This document shows, one piece after another, positions 4,329 to 5,117 of a stretch of 5,117 nt of DNA (its first letter is position 1; every line of letters begins with the position of its first letter). Source of the DNA: Methanoregula sp. (lineage in GTDB: Archaea > Halobacteriota > Methanomicrobia > Methanomicrobiales > Methanospirillaceae). The translations under genes were made by a program, and so were the position numbers. Location of the stretch: NCBI GenBank assembly GCA_028705545.1, contig JAQWDG010000143.1, positions 1 through 5,117 of the forward strand, in the 5' to 3' direction. The notes below the pieces were generated by a model, which saw only the letters and a program-made list of their open reading frames with translations, was not told the DNA's origin and ran no database searches.

Positions 4329-4338
4329 GTCACCTCCT
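4329..4338 (-). promoter_or_regulatory. strong Shine-Dalgarno site AGGAGGTGA
   Basis: AGGAGGTGA on the minus strand is fully complementary to the archaeal 16S rRNA 3' end and ends four bases before ATG 4325. It fixes the start of the OB-like gene and shows that inside operons this replicon uses ribosome sites, in contrast to the promoter-proximal genes that appear leaderless. Confidence 0.75.
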
Positions 4339-4339
4339 G

Positions 4340-4642
4340 CTAAGAATGGTCGCAATAGTCCTCGCGGGCGCCTCGCGATCCCCAGACCACGGCATCTTCA
4401 CCGCAGTTTTTGCAGATACTGGTGTTCAGCATCCCGTCGTAGGTGTCGGGATACCGGTAGCCGCACGCCAGACACCACGCGACTTTCCGGCGGGCGCGAT
4501 TAAATTCAAGGGCGTCTCTGACAAGGTCCAGTCCTTCCGGCGTACAGGTCGGGTTCTCCATGTATTCGTGAAACCGGCGGGCATCCTCGCCTTCAAGGAC
4601 GAGGCCGAGTTCACAGGGACTCGATCGATGGTTGTTCGGCAT
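4340..4642 (-). CDS. zinc-ribbon protein, paralogue B of a tandem pair
   Basis: The 100-residue protein has an N-terminal block CELGLVLEGEDARRFHEYMENPTC (written here in parts: LGLVLEGE at 12-19, ARRFHEY at 21-27, NPTCTPEG at 30-37) and a zinc ribbon made of CLACG (57-61) and CKNCG (77-81), then VVWGS at 85-89. All these elements recur in the upstream gene, so the two are duplicates. The ATG at 4642 lies inside the end of that gene (32-base overlap, different frame) and has GAGGTGAT just before it as ribosome site. The N-terminal motif vaguely recalls small DUF1778-type antitoxin helices (F-x-E-x-x-x-NP), but that is weak. A nucleic-acid or protein-binding role through the ribbon is inferred; the function is unknown. 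Confidence 0.8.
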   Translation of the reverse strand: MPNNHRSSPCELGLVLEGEDARRFHEYMENPTCTPEGLDLVRDALEFNRARRKVAWCLACGYRYPDTYDGMLNTSICKNCGEDAVVWGSRGAREDYCDHS

Positions 4643-4934
4643 GATGAATCACCTCGATGTAGTAGGTATACGCGTCCGGCGACCCCCAGACGACGGCGGG
4701 TTCGCCACACTCCCGGCACACACTGGTCTGCAGTGCCGGGTTGTAGTCAACATACTGGTGACCGCAGGCCATGCACCATGCGATCTTCCGGCATGCCCGA
4801 TGATGGTTGACTGCCGCCTTGATGATAGCCTCTCCTTTCGGCGTACAGGTCGGATTTGCTAAATATTCATCGAACCGGCGGGCGGCCTCCCCTTCCAGGA
4901 CGAGGCCGAGCGCGCAGGGCGCACCCGGGATCAT
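4611..4934 (-). CDS. zinc-ribbon protein, paralogue A of a tandem pair
   Basis: The 107-residue protein shares with paralogue B the blocks LGLVLEGE (9-16), ARRFDEY (18-24), NPTCTPKG (27-34), RKIAWCMACG (49-58), CRECGEPAVVWGS (73-85), and differs mainly in the linker and in a longer C-terminal tail rich in Tyr and His (YTYYIEVIHHAE). Four cysteines (54, 57, 73, 76) form the zinc site; Cys7 and Cys30 are also shared with B. A start at GTG 4985 would give 124 residues, but ATG 4934 is preferred: it overlaps the stop of the winged-helix gene as ATGA, has GGAGG four bases upstream, and gives the same N-terminus as B. The function is unknown. Confidence 0.78.
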   Translation of the reverse strand: MIPGAPCALGLVLEGEAARRFDEYLANPTCTPKGEAIIKAAVNHHRACRKIAWCMACGHQYVDYNPALQTSVCRECGEPAVVWGSPDAYTYYIEVIHHAEQPSIESL

Positions 4935-5116
4935 GCCGCCTCCGGCAGCATGACTTTCCACGTCGTGCTGTTCGAGTAACTCCACCGATGGATCACCAGT
5001 TCTTTATACGTCTTGGCGATGTACAGGATGTTCGACCCCACGGTCTTGGGACTCATCCCGATCTCGGTGGCGATGTGTTTCGACTTGTAATACGTTTTGC
5101 CTTTCAGCACCCCCTC
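4931..5116 (-). CDS. winged-helix DNA-binding protein, DUF7123-like, N-terminus beyond window
   Basis: Only the last 61 residues are present. They read as a helix-turn-helix, YYKSKHIATEIGMSPKTVG at residues 9-27 of this fragment, followed by a second helix and a strand-turn ending in RWSYSNSTTWKV. The pattern (KS-K-x-IA-x-E-x-G-x-S-x-K-x-VG, then W-x-x-S-x-STTW-x-V) closely recalls the haloarchaeal DUF7123 winged-helix family, a mark of euryarchaeal origin. It is probably a transcription regulator of this operon or of the element. The frame is missed if only complete frames with a start are listed, as the start lies beyond the right edge. The TGA stop overlaps the start of zinc-ribbon paralogue A by four bases. 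Confidence 0.8.
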   Translation of the reverse strand, partial: EGVLKGKTYYKSKHIATEIGMSPKTVGSNILYIAKTYKELVIHRWSYSNSTTWKVMLPEAA

Positions 5117-5117
5117 C

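Noticed and set aside
4935..4985. Longer N-terminus of zinc-ribbon paralogue A from GTG 4985
   Set aside because: It would overlap 55 bases of the winged-helix gene in another frame, and the added residues have no counterpart in paralogue B; ATG 4934 has both an ATGA overlap and GGAGG.

Overview
The window looks like a compact gene block from a mobile element (virus, provirus or plasmid) of a euryarchaeon, most likely a methanogen or haloarchaeal relative. The archaeal signs are TTTATATA-type box A motifs about 26 bases ahead of several start codons, strong AGGAGGTGA-type ribosome sites, a dCTP deaminase whose core resembles the bifunctional DCD-DUT of Methanocaldococcus, a SpoIIM-type membrane protein, a winged-helix protein with the C-terminal signature of haloarchaeal DUF7123, and four very small zinc-ribbon proteins. 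No capsid, integrase, terminase or replication initiator gene is visible, so the mobile-element call is an inference from gene content and packing.

Every supported gene lies on the minus strand. From right to left, the first block (5116 to 3099) is a tightly coupled operon: winged-helix protein (partial), two tandem paralogous zinc-ribbon proteins, a small beta-rich protein of possible OB fold, a SpoIIM-like membrane protein, and a 78-residue membrane protein. Its junctions are ATGA overlaps, a 32-base overlap, or gaps of 1 to 14 bases.

The second block (2573 to 3098) is about 525 bases without a convincing gene, and is the most unusual part. It holds a nested inverted repeat of 140 bp (31 bp perfect outer arms, 45 of 49 positions paired in register, plus an apical hairpin). 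The arms are built of 9-bp GTCGATCAA units and are packed with GATC. To its right lie a GC-rich palindrome, two near-identical 22-bp TATA-containing boxes, and a second hairpin that repeats 14 bp of the first one's apex. It could be a replication origin, a partition site or a structured RNA locus.

The third block (2452 to 1) has an 85-residue helical protein followed by a DUF6210-like protein. Next come a 59-residue zinc-ribbon protein coupled to a beta-class DNA methyltransferase without a visible restriction partner, then dCTP deaminase overlapping a zinc-ribbon protein that runs off the left edge. Three of these transcription units have a box A centred 25 to 28 bases ahead of the ATG, which predicts leaderless or nearly leaderless mRNAs.

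Taken together, the genes suggest nucleotide-pool control (dCTP deaminase), DNA marking (methyltransferase), transcription or DNA binding (winged helix, zinc ribbons, OB-like protein) and a membrane module, arranged around a probable replication or control locus.
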